NCBI GenBank assembly: GCA_043779285.1
Contig: JAYWEL010000084.1
Span: 1-5,157 of the forward strand
Length of the DNA stretch: 5,157 nucleotides
Direction of reading: 5' to 3'
Source of the DNA: MGR-bin208 sp043779285
GTDB taxonomy: Bacteria; Bacteroidota; Bacteroidia; Chitinophagales; Chitinophagaceae
The notes below the pieces were generated by a model. That model was not told the origin of the DNA and did not search any database. It was given only the letters and a program-made list of their open reading frames with translations. Positions 1 to 5,157 of the stretch are shown piece after piece (the first letter of the stretch is position 1; each line of letters begins with the position of its first letter). The translations under genes and the position numbers were made by a program.

Positions 1-39
1 TATGGTTTCTTTTGATGTAAGATCTATTGAGTAAGCCAT
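1..39 (-). CDS. N-terminal fragment of a leftward gene, function unknown
   Basis: Reading leftward from an ATG at 39-37, thirteen codons stay open to the window edge and give MAYSIDLTSKETI. The start is supported by a well-formed Bacteroidota promoter just upstream (59-89), which would leave a leader of only about 12 nt, and by the A/T-rich stretch before the ATG that replaces a Shine-Dalgarno in this phylum. Thirteen residues are too few to assign a family. The opening MAYSIDL resembles the beginning of some IS630-type transposase proteins, but those usually continue with basic residues (DLRKK-like) that are absent here, so I do not name it. The gene is in the same direction as rnz but separated from it by 166 bp containing a repeat and its own promoter, so it is probably transcribed independently. 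Confidence 0.5.
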   Translation of the reverse strand, partial: MAYSIDLTSKETI

Positions 40-58
40 GATAATTTTGTTGGTTACG

Positions 59-89
59 CAAAGATACACAATCGGAATTATTAAAGCAA
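59..89 (-). promoter_or_regulatory. Bacteroidota-type promoter for the leftward gene at the window edge
   Basis: On the minus strand TATCTTTG (plus 66-59) matches the -7 consensus TAnnTTTG exactly, and TTG (plus 89-87) lies 20 nt upstream, within the TTG-N(17-23)-TAnnTTTG spacing known for Bacteroidota primary sigma factor promoters. Transcription would begin near 52, about a dozen bases before the ATG at 39. The left copy of the 51-bp repeat ends 7 bases from the -33 element. Confidence 0.65.
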
Positions 90-96
90 GTTAGTA

Positions 97-147
97 TATT
101 ATACCGCAGAAAAGCGCATTGGACTATTTACTGTTTATAAGCGGTAT
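97..147 (+). repeat. Left copy of a 51-bp inverted repeat flanking the gene block
   Basis: These 51 bases are identical to the reverse complement of 5064-5114, with no mismatch; outside those limits the two copies diverge at once. The unit has its own inverted ends: in this copy TTATACCGC (99-107) pairs perfectly with GCGGTATAA (141-149) around a 33-base interior that contains TTGGACTATTTA (119-130). It lies between the 3' end of rnz and the promoter of the next leftward gene. There is no coding potential inside. A short palindromic interspersed element (MITE or REP type) or a recombination site are both possible. Confidence 0.9.
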
Positions 148-205
148 AAAATTTTCTATTGGAATGGAGTTCCCCGATTTTTAAAAGTGGGTTATGATGA
201 ACTGA

Positions 206-1108
206 TCAAAGAAAGTATGAAACGCCTTCCAAAGCCAGTTCGGTGTTGGAAAATACTTCCTGGGCTTCTTTTTCAAATTCATCCAATACTGCATACTTCG
301 AACTGAAATGACCGATCAATAATTTTTTTACGTTTGCTTTTTTTGCAATAGTTGCGGCTTGTTTTGCAGTAGAATGAAAACGTTCTATGGCTTTATCCGC
401 AGCGTTTTCAAGGTAAGTTGATTCATGATAAATCAGATCAGCATCCCGAATATGAGGTATGATGGATTCGTCATAACGGGTATCGGCACAGTAGGCATAG
501 GTTCTTTTGGGAGGACCTTCTATTGTAACGGATTCATTTTTTATTGTTGTTCCCTCTGCATTCACAAAATCATCGCCCTGTTGCAGGTTGTGATAAAACG
601 AAGTGGGAATATTTGATTCTTCCGCTTTTTCAGGTACTACTCTTCTTGCATTCTTTTTTTCTTTAAAAACAAATCCATGGCATTCAATCCGGTGATCTGT
701 TTTAAAACAACTGATCAGCAATTTTTCATCATCAACCAAAATGCCTTCTTTTTCAATACTATGAAAAAATAATTGATATGGTAAAATAGTATTGGCGGCC
801 TTCAATTGCAATTCAATAATTTCCTGTAAAAGGGGAGGCCCAAAAACATGTAAATCCTGGATTCTGTTTAATAAACCAAAGGAACTAATCAATCCTACTA
901 ATCCGAAATAATGATCACCATGCAAGTGGGAAATGAAAATATGGGAGATCTTACTTCTGCGGATTTTATAATTAATCATTTGTATCTGGGTGCCTTCACC
1001 ACAATCGACCAAAAAATTATTCCCATTCATAGAAACTACCTGGCTGGTAGGATGCCGGTTAAATGCAGGTACTGCAGAATTATTTCCAAGAATGGTTACA
1101 GAAAACAT
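206..1108 (-). CDS. rnz: Ribonuclease Z (tRNA 3' processing endonuclease)
   Basis: This 300-residue protein is a full-length RNase Z, the zinc-dependent metallo-beta-lactamase-fold endonuclease that cuts precursor tRNAs at the 3' side of the acceptor stem in the cytoplasm. The diagnostic motif HLHGDH is at residues 61-66 (ligands H61, H63, D65, H66), with further metal ligands H139, D209 (in YCADT) and H267 (in GHFSS). The family HEAT-like motif reads HEST (228-231), followed by HSTA (245-248). The N-terminus LGNNSAVPAFNRHPT is typical of the family and fixes the ATG; length is close to the usual 305. In the arm-following region, where many homologues have a PPGPLYGKLK-like stretch, this one has IPTSFYHNLQQG (about 167-178), which I believe is normal for Bacteroidota. 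It lies 71 bp downstream of the STAS gene, same strand, and is probably co-transcribed from the promoter at 1615-1646. No convincing terminator follows. Confidence 0.97.
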   Translation of the reverse strand: MFSVTILGNNSAVPAFNRHPTSQVVSMNGNNFLVDCGEGTQIQMINYKIRRSKISHIFISHLHGDHYFGLVGLISSFGLLNRIQDLHVFGPPLLQEIIELQLKAANTILPYQLFFHSIEKEGILVDDEKLLISCFKTDHRIECHGFVFKEKKNARRVVPEKAEESNIPTSFYHNLQQGDDFVNAEGTTIKNESVTIEGPPKRTYAYCADTRYDESIIPHIRDADLIYHESTYLENAADKAIERFHSTAKQAATIAKKANVKKLLIGHFSSKYAVLDEFEKEAQEVFSNTELALEGVSYFL

Positions 1109-1179
1109 GAGGCTTGGTTAAGGTTTGGGATTCGTTTCAGATTACAAGACTTAAAGGAACAATGAATAGCTGCTTGTTA

Positions 1180-1563
1180 TTAAATAAAACCATCATCTTC
1201 CATCAGTTCCCGTTCAATTTCTTCCATCTGTACAATATCCCAGGCTTCACTCTCTGACGGAGTTGTATTCATTATTTCTAATAAATTTGAGTCATCCAAT
1301 TTTTTTTCTACAGGGTCATTTATTTCACAAATGACAAACGAAGAATTGCTTTCATAGAATACTTGTTGAATTTTAACGATTGTTTCTGCAATAATCTCAT
1401 CTATTAGCTGAACTTCATTTAACTTTATTATTACGTTTTTGACATCATGTTGAAGTAATGGTAATAAACATTCAGATAATTCTTCTGTCATATTAGCAGA
1501 TAGTGAACTTTCCATTACTGTGATGACGTGAAATTTTTCTTTGGTATCGATTTTGACATTCAT
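1180..1563 (-). CDS. STAS-fold small protein, anti-sigma-antagonist-like, adjacent to rnz
   Basis: A 127-residue protein with the alternating strand/helix pattern of a STAS domain over roughly residues 1-110. A first strand (FHVITV, 11-16) is followed by a helix, then VKNVIIKLNEVQLID (41-55), a helix, FVICEI (76-81), and a final helical region. In SpoIIAA-type anti-anti-sigma factors the position after this second strand carries D-S-(S/T)-G with the phosphorylated serine; here it reads D55-E-I-I, so the usual phosphoacceptor is absent. The acidic tail DIVQMEEIERELMEDDGFI (109-127) resembles, from memory, the end of small Bacteroidota proteins encoded next to RNase Z and sometimes misnamed ribonuclease Z. 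No catalytic residues or membrane segments are seen. It is first in a likely two-gene operon with rnz, divergent from clpC. A role as a protein-interaction partner of RNase Z is conjecture; the fold assignment is fairly secure, the function is not. Confidence 0.82.
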   Translation of the reverse strand: MNVKIDTKEKFHVITVMESSLSANMTEELSECLLPLLQHDVKNVIIKLNEVQLIDEIIAETIVKIQQVFYESNSSFVICEINDPVEKKLDDSNLLEIMNTTPSESEAWDIVQMEEIERELMEDDGFI

Positions 1564-1614
1564 AATAATTCATTTTATTAAAAATCTGTTCATTTAAAAC
1601 GTTCGAAAAGTAGT

Positions 1615-1646
1615 CAAAAATATTTGTTATTATTGTATAACAGCAA
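1615..1646 (-). promoter_or_regulatory. Promoter for the STAS-rnz gene pair
   Basis: On the minus strand TATTTTTG (plus 1622-1615) matches TAnnTTTG exactly, and TTG (plus 1646-1644) lies 21 nt upstream, within the Bacteroidota spacing range. Transcription would start near 1608, giving a leader of about 45 nt before the STAS start codon at 1563. The element lies in the 93-bp region shared with divergent clpC, so the two transcription units could interfere with or co-regulate each other. I found no equally good promoter for clpC on the plus strand; TATTATTG at 1628-1635 is one base from TAnnTTTG but lacks a well-placed TTG. Confidence 0.5.
1625..1642. promoter_or_regulatory. Operator-like dyad in the clpC / STAS-rnz divergent region
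   Basis: TGTTAT (1625-1630) and ATAACA (1637-1642) form perfect 6-bp inverted arms around a 6-bp spacer, the size expected for a dimeric repressor site. It falls inside the 21-bp spacer of the leftward promoter and 14 bp before the clpC start codon, so a bound protein could affect both directions. In such AT-rich DNA a 6+6 dyad can arise by chance, and no regulator gene lies in the window. Confidence 0.3.
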
Positions 1647-1656
1647 TTCAAAAGAT

Positions 1657-4185
1657 ATGGATAATAATTTTTCAGCACAGGTTAAAGAGATCATTTCATT
1701 TAGCAGAGAAGAAGCATTAAGATTAGGGAATGATTTTATTGGTACAGAACATTTATTGTTGGGTGTAATCCGGGAAGGCGATAATGCCGGAATTAAGATT
1801 CTGAAAAGTTTTAATGTAGACTTGTATGAACTGCGTAAGGAAATAGAACTAGCCATTAAAGACAAGACCGGAAAGAATATCGCAAACATCAACAGCCTTC
1901 CTTTAACTAAGCAAGCTGAAAAAGTAATTCGAGTTACAGTATTGGAAGCTAAAGCACTGAAAAGTTCAACCGTAGAAACAGAGCATCTTATGTTATCAAT
2001 ATTAAAGAACAAAGAAAACATCGCCACACAGATCCTGAATCAGTTTGACGTAGATTATGATTTATTTCGTCATGAATTAGGTATGCTTAAATCAAATGAT
2101 GTACGTGCCGAATTTCCAGAAGAAAATGAAGAAGAATTTGATGAGGAAAAAAAGTTTACTCAATCAAAAGCAAGACAAACTGGAACAGCAAAAAGTAAAA
2201 CTCCGGTATTGGATAATTTTGGAAGAGATATAACCCGCCTTGCTGAATTAGATTCATTGGATCCCATTGTTGGCCGTGATACAGAAATTGAAAGGGTTTC
2301 TCAAATTCTTTCGCGTCGTAAAAAAAATAATCCCATATTAATTGGGGAGCCCGGAGTTGGTAAAACTGCTATCGTGGAAGGATTGGCCTTACGGATTGTT
2401 CAACGAAAAGTATCCCGTGTTCTTTTTGATAAACGGGTGGTTTCATTAGACCTGGCTGCCTTAGTAGCCGGTACAAAATACCGTGGTCAATTTGAAGAGC
2501 GGATGAAAGCCATCATGAATGAATTGGAAAAAAACAGAGACGTAATTTTATTCATTGATGAAATTCATACAATCGTTGGTGCCGGCGGTGCCAGTGGTTC
2601 ATTGGATGCTTCCAATATTTTCAAACCGGCATTAAGCAGAGGTGAATTGCAATGTATCGGTGCTTCAACACTGGATGAATACCGGATGCATATTGAAAAA
2701 GACGGAGCCTTGGATCGTCGTTTTCAAAAAGTATTGATTGAGCCGCCTTCCGTAGAAGAAGCCATTGAAATTCTTACAAACCTGAAATCTAAATATGAGG
2801 ACTATCATAATGTAAACTATGATGAAGCCGCTATTGATGCCTGTGTGAAATTGAGTGACAGGTACATGACCGATCGGTTATTACCAGATAAAGCCATTGA
2901 TGTATTGGATGAAGTTGGTGCAAGAGTACATTTGAAGAATATAAATGTACCAGAAAACATCATCGAACTGGAGAGTAAGATTGAAGGTGTAAAAAATGAA
3001 AAAAATAAGGTTGTAAAAAGCCAGAAGTTTGAAGAAGCCGCTTCTTTGCGAGATAAGGAAAAGAAATTGGGCGAAGAATTGGAAAAAGCAAAGCTTCAAT
3101 GGGAAGAGGAAAGCAAGAATAAACGATATCCGATAGGCGAAGAAGATATTGCCGAAGTGGTAAGCATGATGACCGGTATCCCGGTAAAAAGAATGGTGCA
3201 AGCAGAAAGTGAAAAGCTTCGCAAAATGGCCGATGATATGAAAGAGATGGTTATTGGACAGGAAGAGGCCATAAAAAAAGTAGTTAAAGCAATTCAGCGT
3301 AACCGGGTTGGTTTAAAGGATCCTAGAAAACCAATTGGTTCATTTATTTTTCTTGGACCAACTGGAGTTGGAAAAACCGAACTGGCACGTTCATTAGCCC
3401 GTTATATGTTCGACTCGGAAGATTCATTGATACGAATTGACATGAGTGAATACATGGAGAAGTTTACGGTTAGTCGGTTGGTTGGGGCACCTCCGGGATA
3501 TGTGGGTTATGAAGAAGGAGGTCAATTAACAGAAAAAGTTCGCAGAAAACCATATAGTGTCATTTTATTGGATGAAATCGAAAAAGCACATCCAGACATT
3601 TATAATATTTTATTGCAGGTATTGGATGATGGTCAATTGACAGATGGTTTGGGAAGAAGAGTAGATTTTAAAAATGCGTTGATCATTATGACCTCTAATA
3701 TAGGTGCCCGGCAATTAAAAGATTTCGGAGAAGGAGTTGGTTTTGCAACATCGGCAAAAACTGAAGGGTTGGACGATTTTAATAAGTCGGTTATTGAAAA
3801 AGCGATGAAGAGAACTTTCTCTCCCGAGTTTTTGAACCGGATTGATGATGTGGTCGTTTTCAATTCATTGACAAAAGAGCATATATTTTCTATCATTGAT
3901 ATTTTAATGAAGAATGTCATGAAGCGAATAAAGAATCTTGGCTTCACAATGGAATTAACCACAGAAGCAAAAGATTTTATTGCTGAAAAGGGATATGATC
4001 AACAATTTGGTGCCCGTCCTTTACACCGGTCAATTCAGAAATATCTGGAAGATCCTTTAGCCGAAGAGATTTTAAGTATGAGTATAAAGCCTGGCGAAGT
4101 GTTGATTGCAGACCTGGATAAAGAAAAAACAAAAATTGAATTCAAAATTAAAAAGAAAACCGAACCGAAGACCAAAGCATCATAA
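1657..4185 (+). CDS. clpC: ATP-dependent Clp protease ATP-binding subunit ClpC (AAA+ unfoldase)
   Basis: An 842-residue class I Hsp100 protein that unfolds substrates and feeds them into ClpP. The N-domain has two Clp repeats (about 5-70 and 80-145), followed by an acidic linker (150-180). AAA-1 shows Walker A GEPGVGKT (230-237), pore loop KYRG (274-277), Walker B with D301-E302, and DRRF (353-356). A short ClpC-type middle domain (about 434-490) includes a UVR-like segment KFEEAASLRDKEKKL (457-471). AAA-2 has Walker A GPTGVGKT (567-574), pore loop GYVG (614-617), Walker B with D639-E640, and sensor-2 GAR (785-787). VGF (694-696) is the expected ClpP-docking loop. The ATG at 1657 is chosen over an in-frame TTG at 1624 because MDNNFS is the typical Bacteroidota ClpC beginning and the earlier start lies in the promoter region. 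No Shine-Dalgarno is visible. Everything needed for activity is intact; no clpP or mcsAB-like genes are adjacent. A strong terminator follows, so it is probably monocistronic. Confidence 0.98.
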   Translation: MDNNFSAQVKEIISFSREEALRLGNDFIGTEHLLLGVIREGDNAGIKILKSFNVDLYELRKEIELAIKDKTGKNIANINSLPLTKQAEKVIRVTVLEAKALKSSTVETEHLMLSILKNKENIATQILNQFDVDYDLFRHELGMLKSNDVRAEFPEENEEEFDEEKKFTQSKARQTGTAKSKTPVLDNFGRDITRLAELDSLDPIVGRDTEIERVSQILSRRKKNNPILIGEPGVGKTAIVEGLALRIVQRKVSRVLFDKRVVSLDLAALVAGTKYRGQFEERMKAIMNELEKNRDVILFIDEIHTIVGAGGASGSLDASNIFKPALSRGELQCIGASTLDEYRMHIEKDGALDRRFQKVLIEPPSVEEAIEILTNLKSKYEDYHNVNYDEAAIDACVKLSDRYMTDRLLPDKAIDVLDEVGARVHLKNINVPENIIELESKIEGVKNEKNKVVKSQKFEEAASLRDKEKKLGEELEKAKLQWEEESKNKRYPIGEEDIAEVVSMMTGIPVKRMVQAESEKLRKMADDMKEMVIGQEEAIKKVVKAIQRNRVGLKDPRKPIGSFIFLGPTGVGKTELARSLARYMFDSEDSLIRIDMSEYMEKFTVSRLVGAPPGYVGYEEGGQLTEKVRRKPYSVILLDEIEKAHPDIYNILLQVLDDGQLTDGLGRRVDFKNALIIMTSNIGARQLKDFGEGVGFATSAKTEGLDDFNKSVIEKAMKRTFSPEFLNRIDDVVVFNSLTKEHIFSIIDILMKNVMKRIKNLGFTMELTTEAKDFIAEKGYDQQFGARPLHRSIQKYLEDPLAEEILSMSIKPGEVLIADLDKEKTKIEFKIKKKTEPKTKAS

Positions 4186-4198
4186 TTCATTGATCAAG

Positions 4199-4227
4199 AA
4201 AAAAGGGAACTATTAGTTCCCTTTTTT
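4199..4227 (+). terminator. Rho-independent terminator of clpC
   Basis: Thirteen bases after the clpC stop, AAAAAAGGGAAC (4199-4210) pairs perfectly with GTTCCCTTTTTT (4216-4227) around the loop TATTA, ending in a six-T run. The symmetric A/T tracts would also allow termination in the opposite direction. It separates clpC from cmk into different transcription units. Confidence 0.9.
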
Positions 4228-4243
4228 GTGCCCGTTTTTTAGG

Positions 4244-4276
4244 TTGCCTTAGCTTTTTTAAGCAATTTTACCGTTC
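4244..4276 (+). promoter_or_regulatory. Weak candidate promoter for cmk
   Basis: TTG at 4244-4246 is 22 nt upstream of TACCGTTC (4269-4276), which departs from TAnnTTTG at two positions. Because the clpC terminator lies upstream, cmk needs its own promoter in the 57 bp before its ATG, and this is the best match I see. If correct, transcription would start almost at the start codon, giving a nearly leaderless mRNA. Confidence 0.25.
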
Positions 4277-4284
4277 TCCTATTT

Positions 4285-4965
4285 ATGAAAAAAATTATCA
4301 TTACAATTGATGGCTGGTCAGCATGTGGTAAAAGCACTTTGGCCAAACAACTGGCAAATAAACTCAATTACGTTTTTATTGATAGCGGTGCCATGTACCG
4401 GGCTATTACATTATTTTTAATTCGGGAACATATCAATTGGACTAATCTTAAAAAAGTACATGAAGCATTAAAAGATATTTCTATTGAGTTTATTTTTAAT
4501 CCGGCTTCGCAAAAATCTGAAATGTACCTGAATGGTGAAAATGTAGAATATGTAATCAGAGATATGGTGGTTGCAGAAAAGGTTAGTGAAGTAGCTGCCA
4601 TTAAAGAGGTAAGGGAATTTGCTGTGGCACAACAACAGAAAATGGGAAACAATAAAGGTATTGTCATGGATGGCAGGGATATTGGAACGGTTGTTTTCCC
4701 CGATGCAGAATTAAAAATTTTCATGACTGCGGATAATGCCATCCGGGTGGAAAGACGGTTCCGGGAACTTTTTCTAAAAAATCCAAACACCCGTATCGAA
4801 GACATAAAAAATAATCTCGAAATGAGGGACTATATAGATTCAAACCGGGAATTCAGTCCTTTGCGTAAAGCGGATGATGCAAAAATACTGGATAACACAA
4901 ATATTACAGAAAAGCAACAGTTTGATATCGCTTATTCCTGGGTGTTGGAAAAAATCAAAGCATAA
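4285..4965 (+). CDS. cmk: Cytidylate kinase (CMP/dCMP kinase)
   Basis: A 226-residue enzyme, the usual length for bacterial CMP kinase, transferring phosphate from ATP to CMP or dCMP in pyrimidine nucleotide supply. The P-loop GWSACGKST is at residues 10-18; DSGAMYRA (33-40) is the family signature after strand 2. The NMP-binding insert includes IRDMVVAEKVSEVAAIKEVR (91-110), matching the IR-x(3)-V-x(3)-VS-x-VAAI-x-x-VR pattern. MDGRDIGTVVFPDA (128-141) is the core nucleotide-binding motif, with D129, R131 and D132. RRFREL (157-162) and the lid region RD-x(3)-SNREFSPLRKADDA (181-199) follow, then LDNTNIT (202-208). No Shine-Dalgarno precedes the ATG, but the MKKIIITIDG start directly opens the first strand, so the start is secure. 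It is separated from clpC by 99 bp and a terminator, and in many bacteria it is followed by ispH or rpsA, neither of which is seen in the 192 bp after it. Confidence 0.97.
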   Translation: MKKIIITIDGWSACGKSTLAKQLANKLNYVFIDSGAMYRAITLFLIREHINWTNLKKVHEALKDISIEFIFNPASQKSEMYLNGENVEYVIRDMVVAEKVSEVAAIKEVREFAVAQQQKMGNNKGIVMDGRDIGTVVFPDAELKIFMTADNAIRVERRFRELFLKNPNTRIEDIKNNLEMRDYIDSNREFSPLRKADDAKILDNTNITEKQQFDIAYSWVLEKIKA

Positions 4966-5019
4966 TTTTTTCGATCTTGCAATAGCTGAAATAAAAATTT
5001 TGGTCAACATTTAAATTTT

Positions 5020-5050
5020 AAGGCTCCATAATGAATAATTATGAAGCCTT
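5020..5050. terminator. Hairpin downstream of cmk, possible terminator
   Basis: AAGGCTCCATAAT (5020-5032) pairs with ATTATGAAGCCTT (5038-5050) with one C-A mismatch around a GAATA loop, giving a 13-bp stem 54 bp after the cmk stop. The stem is flanked by TTTT on the left and TAAAAAA on the right rather than a T run on the 3' side, so it is not a canonical intrinsic terminator in either direction. Its position between cmk and the repeat makes a transcript-end or mRNA-stabilising role likely. Confidence 0.5.
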
Positions 5051-5063
5051 TAAAAAATAAGTA

Positions 5064-5114
5064 ATACCGCTTATAAACAGTAAATAGTCCAATGCGCTTT
5101 TCTGCGGTATAATA
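5064..5114 (-). repeat. Right copy of the 51-bp inverted repeat
   Basis: This is the exact reverse complement of 97-147. Here the internal inverted ends are ATACCGC (5064-5070) and GCGGTAT (5104-5110), seven base pairs, because flanking bases differ from the left copy. The last bases run into GGTAT-A-ATACC (5106-5116), a short palindrome joining this copy to the sequence to its right. It begins 13 bp after the cmk-distal hairpin, and no gene is seen between it and the window edge. Confidence 0.9.
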
Positions 5115-5157
5115 CCATCTAAGATTTACACATAGTCCGTTGGACTATTTAGTAAAT
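5112..5157. repeat. Possible degenerate second repeat unit with TAGTCC/GGACTA palindrome
   Basis: ATACC (5112-5116) is followed 16 bases later by TAGTCC (5133-5138), the same arrangement and spacing as in the right repeat copy (ATACC at 5064, TAGTCC at 5085), a period of 48 bp. The 16 bases between agree at only about five positions. Beside it ATAGTCC (5132-5138) and GGACTAT (5142-5148) form a 7-bp hairpin with a 3-base loop, and TTGGACTATTTA (5140-5151) exactly repeats the interior of the left copy (119-130) and complements 5081-5092. The element runs off the window. Confidence 0.4.

Noticed and set aside
97..147. 51-bp repeat as an integron attC site or CRISPR repeat
   Set aside because: The ends ATACCGC/GCGGTAT do not match RYYYAAC/GTTRRRY core sites, the two copies are inverted and 4.9 kb apart, and there are no regularly spaced repeats with spacers.
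97..149. Left repeat stem as a terminator for rnz
   Set aside because: The 9-bp stem encloses a 33-base loop and is not followed by a T run on the minus strand, so intrinsic termination is unlikely.
1..150. Two full copies of an insertion sequence flanking the block as a composite transposon
   Set aside because: The left and right flanks share only the 51 bases; sequence beyond them, including the leftward reading frame and its promoter, is not repeated at the right end within the window.
425..1165. Plus-strand open frames at 425-616 and 911-1165 antisense to rnz
   Set aside because: Both lie opposite a clear full-length rnz, show no recognisable domain, and have compositions expected from the complement of a coding strand.
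1612..1618. AGTCAAA heptad like a CtsR operator half-site upstream of clpC
   Set aside because: CtsR sites need a tandem second heptad at three-base spacing, which is absent, and CtsR is a Firmicutes regulator; the bases are better explained by the leftward -7 element.
1624..1656. Upstream in-frame TTG start that would lengthen ClpC by 11 residues
   Set aside because: The added residues MLLLYNSNSKD are unlike ClpC N-termini, overlap the dyad and promoter region, and the ATG at 1657 gives the family-typical MDNNF start.
1614..2027. Minus-strand open frames at 1493-1678 and 1614-2027
   Set aside because: They overlap the STAS gene or the ClpC N-domain coding sequence and encode hydrophobic, low-complexity shadows without any family signature.
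4252..4263. Small hairpin GCTT-TTTT-AAGC before cmk
   Set aside because: A 4-bp stem in AT-rich DNA is weak and lies within the likely promoter region; the strong terminator at 4199-4227 already explains clpC 3' end formation.
2881..4805. Minus-strand open frames at 2881-3201, 3633-3962 and 4368-4805
   Set aside because: Each is antisense to conserved motifs of clpC or cmk, with phenylalanine/serine-rich shadow composition and no promoter-like start.

Overview
The window is about 5.2 kb of AT-rich DNA that looks like a Bacteroidota chromosome, probably Chitinophagaceae or a close relative. This rests on protein style (for example ClpC beginning MDNNF, and a short STAS-like protein ending in a QMEEIEREL tail next to RNase Z). 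It also rests on the lack of Shine-Dalgarno sequences and on two promoters of the Bacteroidota form TTG-N(17-23)-TAnnTTTG. The taxonomic call is an inference; no rRNA or other marker is present.

Layout. Positions 1-39 hold the first 13 codons of a leftward gene that leaves the window, with a clear promoter at 59-89. A 51-bp repeat sits just upstream of that promoter (97-147). Next come two leftward genes: rnz (RNase Z, 206-1108) and, upstream of it, a small STAS-fold protein (1180-1563). A 93-bp divergent intergenic region (1564-1656) carries a good leftward promoter with an 18-bp dyad in its spacer. Rightward genes follow: clpC (1657-4185) with a strong intrinsic terminator (4199-4227), then cmk (cytidylate kinase, 4285-4965). 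The last 192 bp contain a hairpin (5020-5050), the second copy of the 51-bp repeat in inverted orientation (5064-5114), and what may be a decayed further unit running off the window.

The four complete genes are ordinary housekeeping functions: tRNA 3' maturation, a probable small regulatory or accessory STAS protein, ATP-dependent unfolding for ClpP proteolysis, and CMP/dCMP phosphorylation. I see no new enzymatic system, toxin-antitoxin pair, CRISPR array or defence locus. The most unusual structure is the exact 51-bp inverted repeat that brackets the whole four-gene block. Each copy is itself bounded by ATACCGC/GCGGTAT, and a related TAGTCC/GGACTA palindrome lies beside the right copy. This could be a dispersed MITE- or REP-like element, or a pair of sites permitting inversion of the 4.9-kb segment; the window alone cannot decide.
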